Assembly: GCA_016490735.1 (NCBI GenBank)
Contig: JAEMWC010000613.1
Span: 217,501 to 281,500, forward strand
Direction of reading: 5' to 3'
Source of the DNA: Pachyseris speciosa
Lineage: Eukaryota; Cnidaria; Anthozoa; Scleractinia; Pachyseridae
DNA length: 64,000 bases
The number at the start of each line of letters is the position of its first letter. Within the stretch, counting starts at the first letter, position 1. A program made the translations under genes and the position numbers. The notes under the pieces are model-generated. The model did not search any database. It saw only the letters and a list, made by a program, of their open reading frames with translations, and was not told the DNA's origin. This document shows positions 25,101 to 38,134 of this stretch, one piece after another.

Positions 25101-28100
25101 GGCTGGTAATCAGCCAAAACATCTCAGTGACTGGCCGTAACTAATTTTAATTGGTTAGGGTAAGAAAGTTTTACGGCCAGTCAGATATTTCAGCTGAAAG
25201 TTAAAACTTTCTAACGCCTGCCACAATCCTGGCCAAAATTTCTTGGCACACTTTGTTAAATTGCGCGCACAAAACCCACCTTTGCAACAAGGCCATATTT
25301 GTAATTCGCTACTTATCGGCGTTAACAAGACACTTAAAAAGAAATTAGAAGATGCTAATCATTACGGTTTACGAACAATAATGAATATGGGAAAAAATTT
25401 TGATTATGAGTCTCTCCTTAAAATTGCGAACATGAATTCTCTTGAACATAGACGCATCGTACAATCGCTGACAATTTTTTTAAATGTTTTACGAAGGATG
25501 ATCCTCGCTATATAGGCAATTTATTTAAACCCCGTATCACTCCTTACAATCTTAGAAATAGTGGGGTAAACGTGGAACAAAGCCCTTATAATAGCAAGTT
25601 CCTCCATGGCTCGTTTTGTTTTATTATATCCCGTATATGGAACCGACTACCAGCATCCGTAAAGACGGCACAGAATGTTGCATCCTTCCGTAGCCTTTTA
25701 AATAAACAAAATTTTATTGGATGTCAATGCCATAACTGCATTTGATATTTTTTCTCAATTAATCAATTAAATAATTATGTATTTTTTTTCGTTTTTTAGT
25801 ATTTGAAACATAGTTTGGGGATTTTTCTATTTGTATTTTTTAATTAGCCTTCCGTTTTTATCTATTTTATCTATACTTCAATATGCGGCAACCTATTTTA
25901 GATTTTTAGCCTTCTTAATTCATAGTTTTTTAATTGTCAATCACTTTTAACATGAGCCTCCGGCTCGGGAGACTGGGTAACCACTCCCTGTGTATTTGAC
26001 ATTAAATAAATTATCTTATCTATTTGTGCACCCATAATAAGTAACACTTAACCTCAATGCTTGCATCCCCCTCCCCCAGGACAATATTTATAGCAATTGA
26101 AACGATTGCACATGGTCTAATGCTTGAGCAGATCAATATTGCACCAGGAAAGGGGAGTCTGAGTGCCCTCAATCTTTTGGCCATGATTGTAGTTAACTAT
26201 CTCGTTAAATATTAACCTATCAAACTTAAGTAGAATTAATAGCGACAGGATTTCATAGTAGTCCTACCTGTTCCTTGAAGAGGACAAAAAACACAATGGA
26301 AAATGCTAGGATGAATATAGAGAATACAAGCAAGACTCTTAACACCGTCTTGGTCACCTCTAAGAACATGTTAACGTAAATTCCAAACGGTTGAAAGCGC
26401 CTCAGAAACAGGATAACGTTAATATAACACAAGAAAATGGAGATAACCCCTGTGATCCACAGGTTGCGAGGATTCTGGAGGCTGCCAAAGGCGCTCTGTA
26501 GCTGTTCCTTGGTTAGCAGATAAGGCATCATAAAGCAGAGTGTCGATAGATAGAGAGCCCATTCGGTTATGTTGGATGGGTCGTAAAAGTACTGCAGCCT
26601 TTGAACGAGAAGTTGGAAAAGTTCCTTAACGATGTGAGCGACGGCAAAAATCAACGCGAGGAAAAGTACGACCCCGTTAAATGCCGTGGCCCTAGTGAAA
26701 ACGTCGACCACGGAGACAGCACGAATAAATGTCCCATTTGGCTGTCTCTTGGTGGAGCTAAAATCTTGAGCGTTTCTTTCGGTGACCACAAACACCGTAT
26801 AAGTGATTAAAAACACCAGGTACGTCAAGAGGTTAAAATAATACGGGAACCTTCCAAATGAGGCCCATTTCACATCTAGCAGTTTCTGTGTCAAAGGATG
26901 CAAAAGTAGACTTTCGCGATGATATTTGACCATCGTTGTTGGACCGAAAAAGCGGTTTCCGCCGAGGCTGGCCTCGTCATCAGGACCTGGATCGAGGAGG
27001 TGGAAGTCGTACTGTAACGTGAAGTTGGGATCGGTTTGGATGTGAGAAGATCGCTTGATGCAATTGTCCATCACCAGTGAGGCAGCATCAGGGAAATGCT
27101 CGATCAAGATCTTCATCGGTGGCTCTTGATATGAGCTTCGAGTTTTCAAAATCTCTGGCCACCTGGTAGATGAGAGCACATGCAAGTGATGGAGATCACA
27201 TAGTGTTGCTGTAAGTAATGTTCAGTAATTTTTTCGCTTATAAGGCAACTAAAAGTAATAAAACTCAAACAAGGGAATTTCTTACGAGAGTTGATTGTAA
27301 CTTTAAAGTAATTTAGTTCCTTGACTGTTCTCCCACATTTTACAAGTTGGAAGAATCGCGTGTTACAATAACGAGAAGTATATTTTGAAACGACGTTTTC
27401 GTTGCTGTTGCCATGCCCCATCTATGCTTAAGCTGCCTAATCTGATCTTAGAACGCCATCGTGGAATCTGGTGTCAATGGCATTTGGCGGCGAGGGCGTC
27501 GCCTCACAACTGATGCAATCGTTTAATTACCCTCCCCCCTTAATCCTTTCTAATGTTGTTTTCCTACACTTTTATCAAAATCCCCAACAAAATTGGGTGG
27601 TGGCGCGTAAAGGAAGAAAGTAGTAGTCACACACGAGGCGTTTCAAATCTTCAGTGGTTTTAGGTGAGGGGCCCAGCTTCTGTGTCTACTATCGATAGGT
27701 CATTGGCAAAGAAATAGAAACGACAATAAAGGGTGAAGCTCTTTCCAAGAGGCATCCTAAGCACGTTTATAAACCAAACACAAATTATTGATCACTTTTA
27801 TTCCAACCTTTTGTGGTGAGCAATTGCCATAGCCACATCTCCCGCCCCAGACTGCACTGCAACATCCAAACACGTAAGTCCCAGGATATTTTGAATGCAC
27901 GCATTGGCTCCAACATTTAACAGCAGTTCAACAACTCGGACTTTCCCGCACGAGGAAGCGATGTGCAAAGCCGTATCTCCACGGTTGTTCACATGGTCCA
28001 GAACAGCTTGTTTATCCAGCAATTCCTGGCAGGTCTTTTCGCATCCTGATCTCGCTGCCCACATTAATGGTGTCCAGCGGTCGCTATCTCGTGTGTTGAC

Positions 28101-31100
28101 ATCCGAACCAAGTCTAGTAAGAACTTGACACGCTTTCCTGTTGAATTAAGCAAGTAAAGGCACTTTTTCAGTCAAAAATACTTCGCCAGTGCAGGCAGGA
28201 GTTTTTTTTTTTTTTTTTTGCAATTGATTCTACTGCAACTGGCGGACTGAGCCGTTTATCTGTGATATCCATTCCAGGAGCTATTGCCCGCATTTGCCTG
28301 TTAGTTTTTCGACGGTGTTGTTTCTTACAGTTCAAGGTATCTCGTCAACTGAAAACTCCCGGCAGATATAGAGGTAAACGTAAGACTAGGATACCTCACA
28401 AATTAACGTGATCTGGTAAGGTGAAGCTACTCTTTGGGCACTAAGGGCTTTACATTTTAAACGGTAAGACTGTACTACCCCAGAACTTTATTAGGTTCCA
28501 CAACCAGGTGCATGGCACTTTTTTATCCACCACTTTGGAGCAATAACACCAGTAGAGCAAATGCATGTAGCTTGAATGGTCATGCTAACGTTTGAAGGAA
28601 ACTGAGACGCAACTAGTATTCATATGAAGATCGAGGGAAACGGAAGAGCCTTCACCTGGGCGTCTCCTCATACCTCGCCATCTGTAAAAGTTCTGAAGAA
28701 AAGTCTAGCGGTCCGTGCCTAGTCTGGGATGGTTGTTCATTGAAAAAAGTAAACCAGCCCCTCGATCTGTGTAATCCAGGCCCATCCAGGCCTAAAAACT
28801 GGTTACGCATGGGGACTGGGCTGACTTAGGTCGCAGTTGATTCGTTTTCCTTTTTACCTGTTACCCTTCATCGCTGCAATGTGAATGGGTGTCATTCCGT
28901 GATCATCTCTTTCGTTCAGACCGAACATCTCTTTTCCCAAGGCCTCCACGTGGGTGACTCGGCCACACTGTGCTGCGAGGTGGAGTGGGGTTTGTTGGTT
29001 GTGGTCGTGAAAGGATGACCGTGAGTACTTGCTTAATAAAAGCTCAAGAATCTGAAAAACCGAAGAAGGCTCGTGAGACTTGTTAGCACATCACCTGAAT
29101 CTCACTTTATTCTTTCCACAATTAATAAATAAATAAATGTCAAAATTCAAATAAAAGTAACAATTTACATTGAATATCTCGTTTTATACTTTCCTATCAA
29201 CAGTTTAGAGTAAAAGACTCCACGCCAATCCACCACGGTCGAACTTTTGATGATGATGTTGATGATGATGATGATGATGATGATGATCGGTAATCAAAGC
29301 CATTATTTGATCTTCTCAACTATTTTAATTTGAATAAAGCTTCACTAAGTTACTCACCTTAATGTTAGGCGAAATAGCAGCATTGTGAAGTGGTACTCTT
29401 TCCCAAGCATCAGACCGGTAAAGATTTTCAGTAGCATCGGCATTCTCCAGAAGAAGTTCCACCATTTCCAAGTGCCCTTTATCAACCGCTAAATGCACAC
29501 AATTCTTCATTTCTGACGTGCACGCGCGAACATCAGCTCCTGATTCCAGGAAAATTCGCGCACTTCCCACGCTACCAGCGGCTACTGCCATTAGGAAAGA
29601 TGTGCGATTGTCATCGGCTTTCAAATCGATTTCCACACCCAAGCTAAGAAGATGTTTGATGACTTCAAGACGATCCCCGTTAGCGGCTCTGTGATCGAGT
29701 TAAAAAAAAAAAAAACGAAAACGAAAAGACCGTTAGATATAGACAATCATGCTAATCAGTGGTATCTGTGTTATCAACCGGAGCACTTGGCAGTATTGCT
29801 TGTGCGAAATGATTCGTTGAGCCCCTAACGAAGAAGCTGCGGAATAAACCTGGAACCCAGTCCATTCATCTCGTGGCTTTACCGCGCTCAAAATTTACCT
29901 TCGCAAGAATAAACCCGCAAGCATCTCAGGCTTCTGAAAGAACTAAAGTCATTCCTCTACACTCACTTCCAGGTGCAGGTTTTATTGTGACTGAAATATA
30001 CGTCAGTGCTTTGCAGTTCCTCTTCCGCGAGACTTAAGATCCTCGCCAATGCAAATGCAAATAACTGGCAGTATGAACAAAAATGGATCCTCGCCCTCGC
30101 AGGGCTGTGAAGACCTCAAAGATATCCAGAGAAACGTAGAAATGAAGACATATTGAAAGCTAGGGAAATATTCCAGGGTTGGTCTCTTTCACGTGATGTC
30201 TTGTATTAATCCAGGAAACTTTAGAGACAGACACAGAGAACCCTTTACTTGTCTAAAACTTACAGCGAAATACAGAACCACGTACAGAGTATCTACTTCA
30301 GAGTTGAGTGAATTCTACTCTACCTGTGTAACGGTGTCTGCTTTTCGTTGTCTTTAATGTGTTTATCAGCTCCGCTTCTACATAGCATTTTAACTATTTC
30401 CAGGTCACCTTTCATGGCTGCTATATGAAGTGGGGTCATCATTGTAGTTCTTTGCGCGTTCACTTGCGCGCCATGTTTGAGGCACAGTTCAACCGATTTT
30501 ACCTTCCCAGTCTCCACGGCCAAATGAAGTGCGCGGTCCTGGTCTAAATCTGGTTCGTTCAAAAATTCTTGTACGTTCAGAAACTTGGAGGCGGCTGTAT
30601 CGGTGGAAAAAAAAATAAGAAGAAATATTAGGTTATATCATACTTTCCTAGGTGTTCTTAATTTGCAGTACATGTAGAAGCACGCTCCCTGAATTGAAGG
30701 ATCGATCACAAACATGGCGTGTGTACTCCAGTTACTCCATCGGTTGGTTGAGAGACATCGGAATAAGAATGTACCTCGGCTAAATTGCACTACATCTCTC
30801 ACTGTATGCGGTTACCAAGAACACTACTACTTCATACTTTTCAGTTCTAGTCAATTAATTTGATAATTTACATTCACTATATACTATAGTCTCCACTAAA
30901 CAAGAATTAAGGCCTTTCATTGTGTTAATGGCTTTATCCTATCGTCAAACAGGTATCGAAAGAGCCGCCGGGTAGTCAAGGTGCCTTACCTCTGATCCGA
31001 GTCATTTCAATTTACCATTAACCAAAACTAAGCTTCTTTTATCAGCAACTCAGCAAGTTGTGTATTACAACCGAATATGGCAGTGTGCAATGGAGTGCTG

Positions 31101-32631
31101 CAATCGACCGTTTTCGCTGTAATGTCAGCGCCACGGCGCAACAAGATGCGACATATTTCCAAATCACCATTCATGCACACGAGGTGCAACGCAGTCATTC
31201 CAACTTGTGTCTTGGCATTAACGTCAATGTCTGAGTCACGTACCAACAGGTCGACGACGTCCTTGTTGCGTCTGCGCACAGCGTGGTGAAGGGCGTTGTT
31301 GTCCAATGAGTCCACAAGCAGCGCATTTGCACCAGAATGAAGCAAGATCTCGGCAACGGCGGTAGAGTTGAACCTTGAAAACAGCATGGACCATAATAAA
31401 CAATTATTCCATGAACATCCTTTGGGTGTGACTTATACTTTGGGTATGAATAATAGCCAACGAGTGTTGTAGCGCCTTGCTGGTCAAAACCTTCTCACAT
31501 CTAGGTTATGGTAATGGTAATGGAACGGATTTATATACCGTACATATCACACAAACAGCTTCAATTCTTGTATTGTTTTGTTAAGTTGACAAACCAAGTA
31601 CAAAAAGACCAGAAGAAGAGTTAAACGGCGTCTTGATTTGACGGTCCTGGTATGATGGGCTGATACTGATGTCATTGCCATCAAACAACATTCAATACCG
31701 TACATAAGGAGCATCCAACGAAAAGCATGTATATATGGCTTTTAAACTTGTTAGCTTTGCTTAAGTACCATGTTGCACTTGAAACACTTAATTGCATTTT
31801 TGATTAGCGAAGTTTATTCATTATGCCACAACTGAAACACGAGATGGTAAAGAAATAGATCGACCCTGTGACGTACCACACACCATTACAGAGTACTTGT
31901 GGAGCGCGGCAATGTTGCAGGACCAAACAATGAAAAACAATGTTTGGCTATTTTAGGCATAACAATGAATTTTATTTATATGCCCGCTGCGCACATGCAT
32001 ACTTGACAGCATCAAACGCATCAGTTTCTGCGTCATTTTTTTCGCCCTTTGATCAGATGATTCGTGACTCGACTATGATGTATTCCCGATACTCTGATCC
32101 AAAAGTTTAATTTTCGACTTCTTTCTCCTTCCAAAGGAATATTTAAACCACACAGTGGTGAAAACAAAACAAAACAAAATTGAACAAAGTCATTTTTAAC
32201 GCTTTTGCTCCTGAACATTTTTCCCAAAAAACACCTTTTGAAGCTTGTGGAGCCGTTTACTGGTCAGACTGAAGCCAAAAAGAACCAAGACCGCCTAAAA
32301 CTCTGTTTCCTGGTAGAGCTCCTGGCGTCCATCTATTCCTGATGCTCAATTTGAGCTTTCAAAGTTCGGGCATGCGTAGAAAGCAAAATTTCGCGTTTGG
32401 GGGTTGAACAGTTTCACTGCCCCTTGCCTTCTACCTTTCGCTTTCTCTTTTCCCCTTTTCTTTTGCTTTTCTTGCCTCACTTTCTTTCTCTCTTGCTGGG
32501 CATTTTCTGGGCTTCCTTTCGGTGGGAAAAGATTTGGGGAAAACTTTTAGGATCGTAGGATTAGATGGAAGGAAGTGCAGGTGGATAGTGGAACAAGATT
32601 TTCACTCAAATTTTCGGGTCAACCTCACTTG

Positions 32632-32687
<56 letters not shown>

Positions 32688-34667
32688 CCGGCCTGTTTGA
32701 CGGAATCGTGCTCATTCGGGTATGGTTTGAAAGATCTATTCTCCCTACACATCTTACATTGTAAAGTCGTCTGCGTGCGTCAAAACTGATGACGTCACAA
32801 ATGGTACAAGGGACGTGGTTCTGCACGGGCGCTTTTGGCCGGTGTATGAGTGAAAGGGTTAACAAAGAAAGCAACCAAGAGAGTCGGCGAGATTTACGAG
32901 TCGAACCTTTTGCGGGCGAAAGGTGAACAAGGGCTCGCTGCTCGCAATTTTTTTTTCAATTTTTTTTCATCAAGTTCTCCCCTTTTGTCCATACTAACAA
33001 CAACAACAAAAAAGCCATTTTTGCCTTGACTTGAGAGGTTATAATAATTACATTTTACAGTCCAGACAAACTCAATTTTGCATGCACGCCCTATGGTAAA
33101 CGCCATAACACTGAAGAAAATTCGCTTGCTATGTCAAACTACAACGTTTCTAAAATACAGTTCCAATTTTCGTTAATTCAAATGTGCATCTTCTTTTATA
33201 ACTGTTTTTAATTTTCTCCTCATCTATGCTAATTTTTGTGACTGGCAAAAGCCTTTTATTAATTATGTTTGCTTATTTAATCGTTTTTTATCTGTCGTGA
33301 ATATCACCCTAACAATATTGCACGGCCCCAGCTTGTAATATTCATAATTGTGTCAGTGCTATTTTTAATAGTTGTACCAATATCATTTTCCAGTAAAATA
33401 CTAAATACAAACCAATGTTAAACTGCATGGTAAGTGGTCAGCTATGTTTCTAAAAAGGCGGTATGCATTATACTGTCAGTGAATTTACATCAAGGATTGT
33501 TAGTGACTATATTAATCTACTTCGTTAACGGTGTGTTATTCGCTCTAATTTCTGCAACTCTGTAACTACTGGCCAGATGTAAATTGATTTAGAGCAGGGC
33601 ATCTAATTTTGTCGCAGGAAAGAAAAACATAGCAGTTAAAACGGAAATTGAATTTTTGTGATATGTGCCGATATAAGGCAAATCAGTAGTAAAGCGGAAA
33701 TTGAATCCTGAACGGAGGGCAATTTATTTTAGCAGCTATAGAAAACACTGAAAGGCTGTTATTGTTAAAATCACTGGAGCGGTTTATTTACTTGCATTCC
33801 ATATCTACTACAAAATAATTAACGAAGAAAATAATGAAACACACTCAGTGTAAAATTTACAATCTGAGCACCAGAAATCTCTAAATTAATTTCAACCATT
33901 CAAATGATATCTTGCACTGAATATTGACTATGGCAGTTTTTCATTTAAGACTCTGTTTGCTCCCAGTGGAACTATCACGAATATTTGACTCTTAATTATA
34001 CCGTGGTACTCGTAAGAAGATATGTGTGAGAAAGCAACCTGTCCTTTAAACGTCTCATGTCTAACCTTCAGTTCAAACCCTATTTGGATATACTGACCAT
34101 GGATAGATAGATTAACTATTGACCAGCGAAGCCTCTTACCCGTATCTTAACAACATGCTGTTTGTACTCGTCTGGAGCTCCTGTGTTCGTTCAATATTTC
34201 TTTAAAAACATTGGGATTTTTACAAACTCTTAATATCTGGTCCTCTGGTCATTTTTACAAGTGTAACATTAAAATGCGTTTTCTTACCTCGCTGCGACAT
34301 GCAAAGGAGTTGACCCATCTCTTAGCCGAATATCGACATCAGCTCCGTGATCGATTAATATTCTTGTGACCTCGACTCGATTCAATCTGGCCGACAAGTG
34401 GAGCAAAGCAATCCCTTCTTCGTCGAGGTTGTTTAGTGACTTTACATTGTTAGCATCTGAGAGAAAATCCTTTAGTTCCCTGACTGTTCCATCTTGTACG
34501 ATTTCGCGCGCAACCTGTGAACGTGCTGAAAGAGACGCAAACTTGAGCGGAGCGAGTTCAATGCTGTTGTCGGTCATGTTGATCTTACTTAGGCTAACAG
34601 CTGTGTTGTGTCGACCCAGTAACGGCGAATCGTTTGATCGCAGCTCATTCGCTTTCACAGAATTCAT
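19127..34667 (-). CDS. TRPA1-like cation channel, copy A (possible splice defect)
   Basis: Ten exons (minus): 34288-34667, 31033-31373, 30324-30594, 29358-29688, 28858-29051, 27808-28137, 26268-27162, 24460-24663, 20139-20314 and 19127-19460. The total is 3456 nt (1151 aa) if exon 2 ends at 31033. Exons 1-6 encode about 13-14 ankyrin repeats (many TPLHxAA cores). Exon 7 carries the pre-S1 linker and S1-S5. Exon 8 holds the pore (MMVGEFEYDDTF) and S6. Exon 9 begins VGLAVGDI, the TRPA post-S6 segment. Exon 10 is a charged coiled coil. TRPA channels are plasma-membrane Ca2+-permeable sensors of chemicals or temperature (family knowledge). The first ATG is chosen at MNSVKANEL; an AG acceptor at 34684 suggests a 5' UTR intron. 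Exon 2 lacks a normal donor: the expected +1 base is C and read-through meets a stop. The hAT element is in intron 8 and the LINE fragment in intron 7. Confidence 0.87.
20401..23816 (+). mobile_element. hAT-superfamily DNA transposon (decaying)
   Basis: The ends are inverted: CAGGGTTCGCAC at left and GTACGAACCCTG at right. Subterminal TCCTTGAAAGTCC-type repeats lie at both ends. The direct repeat flanking the ends is TTTTAA (6 bp), not the 8 bp usual for hAT. It encodes a BED-finger transposase with a frameshift. It lies in intron 8 of TRPA-A, on the opposite strand to that gene. Confidence 0.85.
20852..23665 (+). pseudogene. hAT transposase with BED zinc finger, frameshifted
   Basis: Segment 1 (20852 to about 21296) has an N-terminal BED-type finger (CIVCMKDVDIS, then HLKGKKHQ) and a Ser/Thr-rich linker ending SYKSC. 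Segment 2 (about 21297-21653) continues in another frame with VLSKLFQAMFPDSRIA and FDESLN, the conserved DES region. A GTAGGA donor at 21654 and an acceptor at 22063 join it to segment 3 (22064-23665), which opens LSMDGPNVHWKL and carries the hAT dimerisation motif SVERGFS, followed by a Lys/Glu coiled coil. No splice signal explains the change of frame near 21297, so a single-base indel is inferred. About 800 aa in total. It is probably inactive unless the indel is an assembly error. Confidence 0.8.
24744..24922. mobile_element. MITE, Mutator-like, 179 bp
   Basis: Inverted ends TAGACTGCGAGTAGTCTCTAAT. The flanking 9-bp repeat is GTCGCCAGA / GTCGCTAGA. GC-rich middle with (CG)n tracts. In intron 7 of TRPA-A. 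End fragments of the same family are at 7081-7120 and 48411-48450. Confidence 0.8.
25243..25744 (+). pseudogene. LINE C-terminal fragment with frameshift
   Basis: Reads YGLRTIMNMGKNFDYESLL and HRRIVQSLTIF. After a 1-base change in a T run it continues with PRITPYNLRNS, RIWNRLPASVK and FRSLLNK, ending CHNCI*. The pattern NLRNS...IWNxLP...FKxxLK is typical of the C-termini of invertebrate non-LTR elements. It lies in intron 7 of TRPA-A. Confidence 0.65.
29250..29287. repeat. (GAT)n microsatellite
   Basis: About 12 GAT units with one TTG interruption, in TRPA-A intron 4. Confidence 0.9.
31028..31037 (-). other. Mutated or non-canonical splice donor of TRPA-A exon 2
   Basis: On the minus strand the exon reads ...AAAGAAG followed by CTTAGT. 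Paralogue TRPA-B has G|GTAAGT at the same place, with the same exon length (341 nt) and the same phase. An AAG|GTTAGT donor would be normal; here the +1 base is C. Continuing in frame adds Ala and then a TAG stop (31028-31030). A GC-type donor one base earlier would break the frame. Confidence 0.7.
31374..34287. other. TRPA-A intron 1
   Basis: 2.9 kb with the GT microsatellite and no supported gene. AT-rich from 33.0 kb on. Confidence 0.6.
32635..32682. repeat. (GT)n microsatellite
   Basis: About 23 GT units in TRPA-A intron 1. Confidence 0.95.
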
Positions 34668-35172
34668 CGTGTATAGAGATATTCTGCAAGACAAGAGCTT
34701 TGACACTAAGACGTGACCATGAGAGATATATCCTCTTTACGATATGACGTAATGTCATATTTTCTCTATAATATAAATTTGTGTACTTGTGACGCTTCGT
34801 TCCGGACAATTGTCAAGGAATTAAATACAGAAGGCACCATATGGGCACGGAGTAACCAGGCGTAACGCTGATCAAGGGACTGGAACCGTTCTGCTAAAGA
34901 CTTCACAATATATAGACCATTTACTGAACAGCTCTTTGCTCAGTACCTTGGCCTTTGATTGAATGCGAGGCTAGGGGTGACCTTGTTTTTATACAAACCT
35001 ATCTGCTTTTCTTATGGAAATTATGCTGATTAAACACTAGTTAGCATAAGAAAAGTAGGTAAGACGTATAAATGCAGACATCCATGCCCTACAGCTCCAA
35101 GCTTTATCACGCTCCAATGTGCCCTGTGTTTGTGAAACTACGGATCGTCTGCGGCCATAAATTACGTTATTA

Positions 35173-35412
35173 GGCCCCGTTTATACGAAGAAAAGTTGTC
35201 CCGGGTAAGAGGGTCACCCTCCCAGCCGAGTCAACATTAGCGAGCATTTATATGAGAAAAAGTTGACCCTTTTGCCCCAGCCAGCAGCACTCGCGCATGC
35301 TCTGATTGTCTCACCTTGCCCGAGTTGACCCGGCTAGGCGAGCCAAAGTGTTTAGATGGAGAAAAATTGGCTCGGCTATGAGGGTGACCCTACCATCGAA
35401 AGAGGAGGGTCA

Positions 35413-35450
<38 letters not shown>

Positions 35451-35562
35451 CGGTTCACCGAGTTTTGTAAGGAAATGTAGGAAAAGTTGGCTCGCCCAGG
35501 GTAGCTCGGGTAGGCGGGTGACCCTTCTACCCGGGACAAGTTTTCTCCATATAAACGGGGCC
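35173..35562. mobile_element. MITE, PIF/Harbinger-like, 390 bp, TTA duplication
   Basis: Ends GGCCCCGTTTATA and TATAAACGGGGCC, followed inward by GGGTAAGAGGGTCACCC-type repeats. A perfect TTA stands on both sides (35170-35172 and 35563-35565). Upstream of TRPA-A. Confidence 0.85.
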
Positions 35563-36357
35563 TTAGATACACTACTGATCAAAACAGCCCCACAGCAAAT
35601 AAACGGGTAAAGTAAAACAAACGTATCAGTTACTGACTGATATCCAGGAGAGAAACTGACGTCTTTCCACATAACCGTAGACTGGAGCCTTCTATCAAAC
35701 ACCACGGTGTGCCGCTGAACAAGCAAATTTTTCTCGTACCTTACTGAGTTTAGCCATTGCTCTCAACAGGACACACCGAGAAGCAAGTTTTGTTTTTTCA
35801 GTGTCACACTAAACCTGCCCCTAACAAAGCCGGAGGGGTTCGCAAACTCTGGAAGTGAAGATCGACTGTTTCTAATAGTGATTACGAAATTCTCTTGCCT
35901 GCTTGAGTGACAAAATAATTTTACCTTTAGTTGCCACTTAGCATCATTGAACTTACAATTGCGACGTCTCGGCCATCAGATCATGTATAAAAGCACCTGC
36001 TGGTAAAAGCCATTCGACATTCAAATCTTTGCCACCGTTGACAAATGTTTTATAATTTTTACGATTTTATACTTGTTTACATTCAGTTAGTTAATATCTT
36101 CATAGAAGCTAGTCGTATGTCTGACGATATAGTGCATTGCGAATTGTTTTCCTTTCTCCTTCTTCTTTTTTTAATGTTTTGAAGACTTAAATTGATTTTA
36201 CTCTCAGAAAAAAGAAAAACAAAATAAAAAACTCCCCTCTCCCCTCATTGCTCCCATCCCCCCCCCCCCCTTACCCACCCCACAAAAAAAAACCAACAGG
36301 TTTTCGTGCTTTCCTGGGGCTCTTGTAGATACTAGTACCTGTCATTTGGTTACTTTT

Positions 36358-36808
36358 CAGGGGCACCCAACGAGCCAATCAACCAAAAGCTGTAGAATGG
36401 CATTTTTAATTACCTTGTGGTGTTTTGAAATCTGTTTAAAGTGATGTTTTCATAAACTAGAAAAAGTTCATCTGTTCGGATTCCCTAGCTGAAAGTTTAA
36501 TTGCCCGAAAATGTTAGCCGGAACGAAATCTTCCTTTGAGAAAATGCAAGCTGAAATAAACCTGCCACGAGCTTTCTAGGGAACTATTTTCTTTCCGAAA
36601 ATGCTAGCTGACGTTCATGACTGCCAAAAACAGCTATTACGACCTTTCCGAAAATCTCAGGGGCTATGATTTCCCAATCGAGAAGATTTTAGGCCACGTT
36701 TTAGTTACGAAAATCCGAGTGCACTCTTTAATCGACGCCGAAAGGCCCCAAGGCGAATTACCCTCCACCGAACAGATATCTACCGAAAGTTGTCGTTGGG
36801 TGCCCCTG
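36358..36808. mobile_element. MITE with CAGGGGCACCCAACG ends, copy 1
   Basis: 451 bp, inverted ends CAGGGGCACCCAACG and CGTTGGGTGCCCCTG. A perfect 6-bp duplication, ACTTTT, flanks it. Closely related to 48527-48969. Confidence 0.85.
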
Positions 36809-37900
36809 ACTTTTAAACACATCCATTCACGGTGTGGACTGTGACTGAGAGACTTAAAACAAACTTTGAACCACCGACTTTTTGGTGAGTTGCATTGAAA
36901 TGCCCAAAAAAGTGAGAAAGGTCATATATGATATGAACGCAATCTTGAAATGTTTAACCTAAATAAGCAGGGCACTGATTGAATGGGCAAAGCTGACCGT
37001 TCTTGAATGAACCTCTACACTAGCTACTTTGGAGCGAGACTAGCTGAACTGATGAAGCGAGACCATTCCGACTAGGCTGAAACCATAGTAGCCAGTTGTG
37101 GCTCCCCTTTCACAAGAGACTGTTTGTCATCATAGTCATTAGCTGTGCTAACCGTGGGCTACAAAGGCCGTTTTTACAAATGTAATAATAAAGTCAATGT
37201 TGTTGTGGGCCGGATGAACCGATTGATTTAAAATTTAGATGAATGGAAGTCCGTTTGTACTCTAACTGGGTTGAAATTTTATTGCGTGATCGCGTTTACC
37301 GGTCCAGCTTGGCATAACGCGCCAGTAAGAAAACAGTAGTACACACGACTAAATTTCTCTGCCGTACTGATGAAGCTGGGTTACCAGCTAATCTACATTC
37401 CTCTTTCTTAAACTATATACAACATTTAAACGTATAGACGCCCCTGGAAACAGTGGAAATGCATAAACACAGCGAGCAATCCAACCAGAATGCTGGAGAA
37501 AGCTGCAGTAAATAATTTGACGCATACGTACTCGTTGTCTTGGCGCCATGTTCAAACCTCCCCCCCCCCCCCCCCCCCCCTCCAAAGAGTTCGGGACAAT
37601 AATGAGCTTGTATGTTTTGTTTTCCCGATGTAGGCCATGTGATGTTACCCCAGAGAACTGTTCCTTTGAAATTTCGCCTTATTCACGTGCATACGCACGC
37701 ATAATTTATGAAAAGACAAAAGGCAAATCCCCTTGGGAAGATCACATGGTCTACATTGGGAAAACAAAATCTACAAGCTAAAAAGGTCTATTGACGCATA
37801 TTTTAGCTTGCATTGTTGAGGTGATTCTAAAGTGATGCTTAAAAAACATAACCATAACGTATTTATTCAAGATGGGTTAACTAAATCTGGTACCTTACCC

Positions 37901-37908
37901 TTAAATAC
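37901..37908. repeat. 8-bp target site duplication, left
   Basis: TTAAATAC directly precedes the left P-like terminal repeat and is repeated exactly at 46023-46030 after the right one. Confidence 0.85.
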
Positions 37909-37984
37909 CATAGTTAGTAGAGGAGACTGGTTATGAAACCCGGTAAACATCAAAGGCCGATGTCTTTGTTATGGTTTTCCCTTA

Positions 37985-38011
37985 GTCACGTGATCACGAC
38001 CGTGCACAAGG
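37985..38011. promoter_or_regulatory. Subterminal promoter-like block, left end of P-like element
   Basis: GTCACGTGA followed shortly by GACCGTGCACAAG, upstream of the THAP exon. The same block occurs inverted at 45911-45936, upstream of the zinc-finger gene. It contains a CACGTG E-box core. Confidence 0.5.
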
Positions 38012-38134
38012 AAAATCAACATGGCAATACGAGTAACGTGAATGTGCGGAGACTTACGCTGTATTTCGCCGGATATTTAGCTTAGATTAGTCTCGATTCG
38101 AGAAGTGTTATAGCTATATACCTCATTAGTCGTC

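Noticed and set aside
32602..32874. Minus-strand frame with a His/Thr run
   Set aside because: The run is simply the (GT)n microsatellite translated; intronic in TRPA-A.
34668..34706. Longer TRPA-A N-terminus starting 13 codons upstream
   Set aside because: That codon is GTG, and an AG acceptor at 34684 suggests the sequence upstream is a 5' UTR intron.
37548..37781. Plus-strand frame with CRPCDVTPENCSFEISPYSR
   Set aside because: No recognised family, begins in a poly-C tract, and no splice partner found. Kept only as a note.
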